64,000 nt of DNA from Alviniconcha marisindica (Eukaryota; Mollusca; Gastropoda; Provannidae). The translations under genes were made by a program, and so were the position numbers. Positions 1 to 64,000 of the stretch are shown here, one piece after another. Under the pieces are notes generated by a model. It had not been told where the DNA came from and ran no database searches. It saw only the letters and a list, made by a program, of their open reading frames with translations. The stretch covers positions 103,501-167,500 of the forward strand of contig JABMCL010001396.1 of NCBI GenBank assembly GCA_018857735.1, given 5' to 3'. How positions within the stretch are numbered: position 1 is the stretch's first letter; the number at the start of each line of letters is the position of its first letter.

Positions 1-59
1 TTTCATTCACATATGACCTGTGTGGCTGACTAGACAACTTTGATCTTCCGCAGAGATAA

Positions 60-269
60 TCTGCCAGCACTAGTCATACGGTGAATGTTCTTTCTCTTAC
101 ATTGCTCCAACACTCTGGAACACACTTCCCAAAGAAACTGGATTCTCTCAGTCAGCCTCTTCCTTTAAATCACCACTTAAAACTCCCCTTTTCCCAACAT
201 GATACTGATTGGTGTGTGAGTGTGTGCGTGTGTGTGTGTGTATGTGTGTGTGTGTGTGCGTGCGTGTGT

Positions 270-323
<54 letters not shown>

Positions 324-489
324 AGAGAGAGAGAGAGACAGAGAAGCAGGTTATATCTGCATGATTCAATGCATCTGTGGTGCTTGTGTATTTTGTCATT
401 AAAAAGGTCGTTAATAACTGTACAGCGCTATGAGCTCCTGTGAGAAAGGGTGCTTTATATAAATGTAAGTTGTTATTATTAATAATAAA
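60..489 (+). mobile_element. 3' remnant of a non-LTR retrotransposon
   Basis: Positions 95-202 translate to CSFSYIAPTLWNTLPK then FSQSASSFKSPLKTPLF, the usual C-terminus of LINE reverse transcriptases (LWN.LP...S..FK..LK). After a microsatellite, 403-489 has the typical 3' tail with tgctttatataaatg and a terminal TTATTA-rich run. Strongly 5'-truncated. Confidence 0.7.
213..342. repeat. (TG)n then (GA)n compound microsatellite
   Basis: Interrupted TG dinucleotides followed by GA dinucleotides, sitting inside the LINE 3' remnant. Confidence 0.95.
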
Positions 490-542
490 TGTCCAGACTG
501 GCAGTCCCCAGGAGAACGAACCCCCAGCGGCCAGTCACTGAC

Positions 543-61344
<60,802 letters not shown>

Positions 61345-62082
61345 CTGATCAGAAGAGGAGTCAGTCAGCTGAGCAGATGTGTATCACAACCTTTCTGTAC
61401 TCCAGCTGTAGTAAACCTGCAAGCGCTCCTTGAGTGACTACAACCTACAAAATCATGCTACAGTACTCCTAAAACTAGACCTATCTCCGCACTACTGTAC
61501 AACAAATTTCACAAGTCAGTCCAGCATGTTGGGTTTATTGCTTGATCACCATGATCATGAATTTATCCATGGTCACCCCTGGCAAGAGACAGCAACACCG
61601 GAGAGGAAATAGTTTCTGAGGTGTTCATGTCTGCAACAGTCTTGAGTTCACGAGAAGATTGGTCATGGTGCAGTTTCCATGCGTGGACCTTCTCCATACC
61701 AGCACCATGATTTCATGTCTCCTGTTCTGCAACACACACGCGTACACACACACGCATACACACACTCTGATTGAATAGCAAAGAAAGCCAGTAATTACAG
61801 ACACTACAAAGACAAGAATACGATTCCCAGCAGTGTTACCATGGCAGCTGTTGATGGTGCCAGAGAAGGGGCGAGCTATTCATAGCTGGGGTGGAGGGAG
61901 AAGTAGGAAAGCAATGGAATTAATGAATGGCTGGGAAGCCTGGCTGAAAAATCAATGACTCCCCCTGACAGGCAGCCCTTGCCAGCACTATTAGATAGTA
62001 AAGCTCCGATACTAAGCCTGCCAGAGCTATGGGCCGTCCACAGGAATTTCATCTCTAGTCTACTACTAAAGGTCTGGACAAC

Positions 62083-62243
62083 CAGACATGAGACTGAGAA
62101 CGTGATGGCATAAAATGTTCCCCAAATCCCCTAAAACTAGTGAAAAGCCTGTTGTTAGTTTGTCAGACATGAGACTGAGAACGTGATGGCATAAAATGTT
62201 CCCCAAATCCCCTAAAACTAGTGAAAAGCCTGTTGTTAGTTTG
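62083..62243. repeat. 81-bp tandem duplication
   Basis: Two identical-looking copies of cagacatgagactgagaacg ... gaaaagcctgttgttagttt gt. Confidence 0.97.
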
Positions 62244-62724
62244 TAACACATCATGGTAGTATGATTTTGCAGACTTTCACATGCTAACCCAAAACAAAAA
62301 ACAAAACAAAAGACAGAGAGAGAGAGAGAAGTCGAAGCTGAAGTTCAAAACTTTAATACTCAAGGAATAGAGAGAAAAGCTAACCACAAAAAATATTTAT
62401 CACTAACTTTATTCATGTCTATGCAAACCTCATTATCTGTATTCTGTATACATAATATGACCTATGCTCAGCCTTGTGCGGACATGAAAAATTAATGGGA
62501 GTTTCCAAACTGTACATAAATATCTTAATCTGAACTAAACTTTTTAAAAATGGAAGCATTCTATTTTTATACAAATTTAATTATGATTCTTTTCAATTTA
62601 CTGTTAATCTTCTTCTTCTTCTACTGGAGCTTAATGTAATCAGATGTCGTGCTGACATGTATACGTAAGGGACAATCAATCACTGTTCATATCCCTGTTT
62701 CCTTCGACAGCTTTCACTGCCATA

Positions 62725-63035
62725 CCAACAGTGGGGTACTGCACAGACATCAAGGTCTGCTCTGCTGAGAACAGGACTGTCTTTTACACCTGCAGTAAGT
62801 GAGAACTAATTACACACTTTGGACACTTCACCTGCTGGTAGTGGTACAGTGGTAGGAATTATGTATTCTACCAACAGTGGGGTACCACTCAGACATCAAG
62901 GTCTGCTCTGCTGAGAACAGGACTGTCTTTTAGTTTTACACCTGTCTGCAGTAAGTGAGAACTAATTACACACTTTGCACGCTTCACCTGCTGGTAGTGG
63001 TACAGTAACAGTGGTAGGAATTATGTATTCCTATA
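62725..63035. repeat. ~146-bp tandem duplication
   Basis: Two copies of ccaacagtggggtac...aaggtctgctctgctgagaa...cacctgctggtagtggtaca, with small indels. Confidence 0.95.
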
Positions 63036-63110
63036 GATAGATAATTAGTTACCTTCTAGGCCTGTCCACTTTTTTCCAACTCCTCTTCAAACACAAAAGC
63101 TATTAAAACA

Positions 63111-63166
<56 letters not shown>

Positions 63167-63319
63167 TATACATTTGTCCAAACAAAACATATCATGAATT
63201 CAAAATTGCAAATCAAACTTACAGCTGTACCTTGTCAGTGATTTGACCAACTTGTGTTGCCCTGATCAGATCACTACATGTATATGAATGGATGTTACAT
63301 TATATAAAATATATCAAGG

Positions 63320-63364
<45 letters not shown>

Positions 63365-64000
63365 TAGTAACCCAAAAAATACATGACGTATAGTAACCCC
63401 CCAAAAATTCTGGTCCCATGCATGTAATATATATATATATATATATATAAATTTGCAATCTATTTATTATTTCTAATGGAAAGCCGCTGTGGACACTTGT
63501 TCTACTTTGCCTAGAAATAGAATGACCAGGAAGCATTCCTGTAACTGATAAATCCCTTTGCCATCCAGTGATCCACTGAGTACATAACTGTTGTGTTATC
63601 ATCTGTTTATTAGCTATCTCAGTATCTGTCAAACCTAACTGAGCACATTAATCTTCCACCAGTTTGCACAGCAATGGAGAGTTTGTGCAGGTGGTGGAGG
63701 GGCGGGGGGCTTTGGTGATGGAATCTGCTATGAAAAGTATGGTTATTATATTATGGTTTTACTAAAAGAGTAACAAATAATTGGAACAGCTTGCCATCTG
63801 ACACTGTACTGGCTAAACCCTTCATTAAAACGTTTTAGGCAAACACTGTCATCAACTGGGAACATGGTATATTTTGCCCAATATGTCAGTTGTCACTTTG
63901 TAAGTTTGTAACTGAGAAAAACAAGTCAGGACTGTAACTGTTAACAAGCAACATTTTAACAGGAAAATAAAAATAAAAATAATAGCCACAACATACACCA

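Larger units (their letters stand above)
61345..64000. other. Upstream intron or 5' flank of MADD
   Basis: No conserved coding. Contains two tandem duplications and several (TA)n runs (63112-63161, 63324-63361, 63427-63448). The c1 acceptor implies at least one 5' UTR exon further upstream; none could be identified here. Confidence 0.5.

Overview
This is eukaryotic DNA from an animal, most likely a lophotrochozoan and probably a marine gastropod mollusc. The organism is inferred from three things: intron-rich architecture, very heavy (CA)n, (GA)n and minisatellite content, and tRNA-derived SINE and LINE remnants next to a recognisable metazoan gene. Nothing looks bacterial: there are no operons, ribosome binding sites or CRISPR arrays.

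One gene fills the window, on the minus strand. It encodes the MAP kinase-activating death domain protein MADD (DENN/MADD, Rab3-GEF, AEX-3 family), a Rab3/Rab27 guanine nucleotide exchange factor that also has a death domain. I rebuilt 26 coding exons by joining conserved protein blocks at consensus splice sites and checking that every junction keeps phase. One further exon (c23) is only a candidate. The ATG-bearing exon is at 61344-60748 and the last exon in view is 707-543; the remaining C-terminus lies to the left of the window. In transcription order: c1-c2 uDENN, c3-c6 cDENN, c7-c9 dDENN, c10-c16 acidic, Ser- and Pro-rich linker, c17-c18 conserved helical block, c19-c22 linker, c24-c25 death domain, c26-c27 PH-like region. 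About 1,480 residues are accounted for. One phase gap remains, between c22 and c24.

Layout from left to right. Positions 1-9,200 hold c27 to c21 with LINE remnants, a 99-bp array, a 1-kb purine tract and two further arrays. Positions 9,200-33,700 hold c20 to c6 with many minisatellites, a SINE family and a small inverted-repeat element. Positions 33,700-39,500 hold c5, c4 and c3 with arrays. Positions 39,500-57,900 are one 18-kb intron with no other gene recognised; it contains a probable solo LTR and a 0.9-kb (GGT)n block. Positions 57,900-61,344 hold c2 and c1. Positions 61,345-64,000 are upstream intron or 5' flank.

The most unusual property is that many of the tandem arrays are built from exon edges. 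Array units carry a copy of the neighbouring splice donor or acceptor plus 9-100 bp of coding sequence at c2, c3, c5, c8, c13, c14, c15, c16, c18, probably c23, and c25. The gene therefore carries dozens of decoy splice sites.
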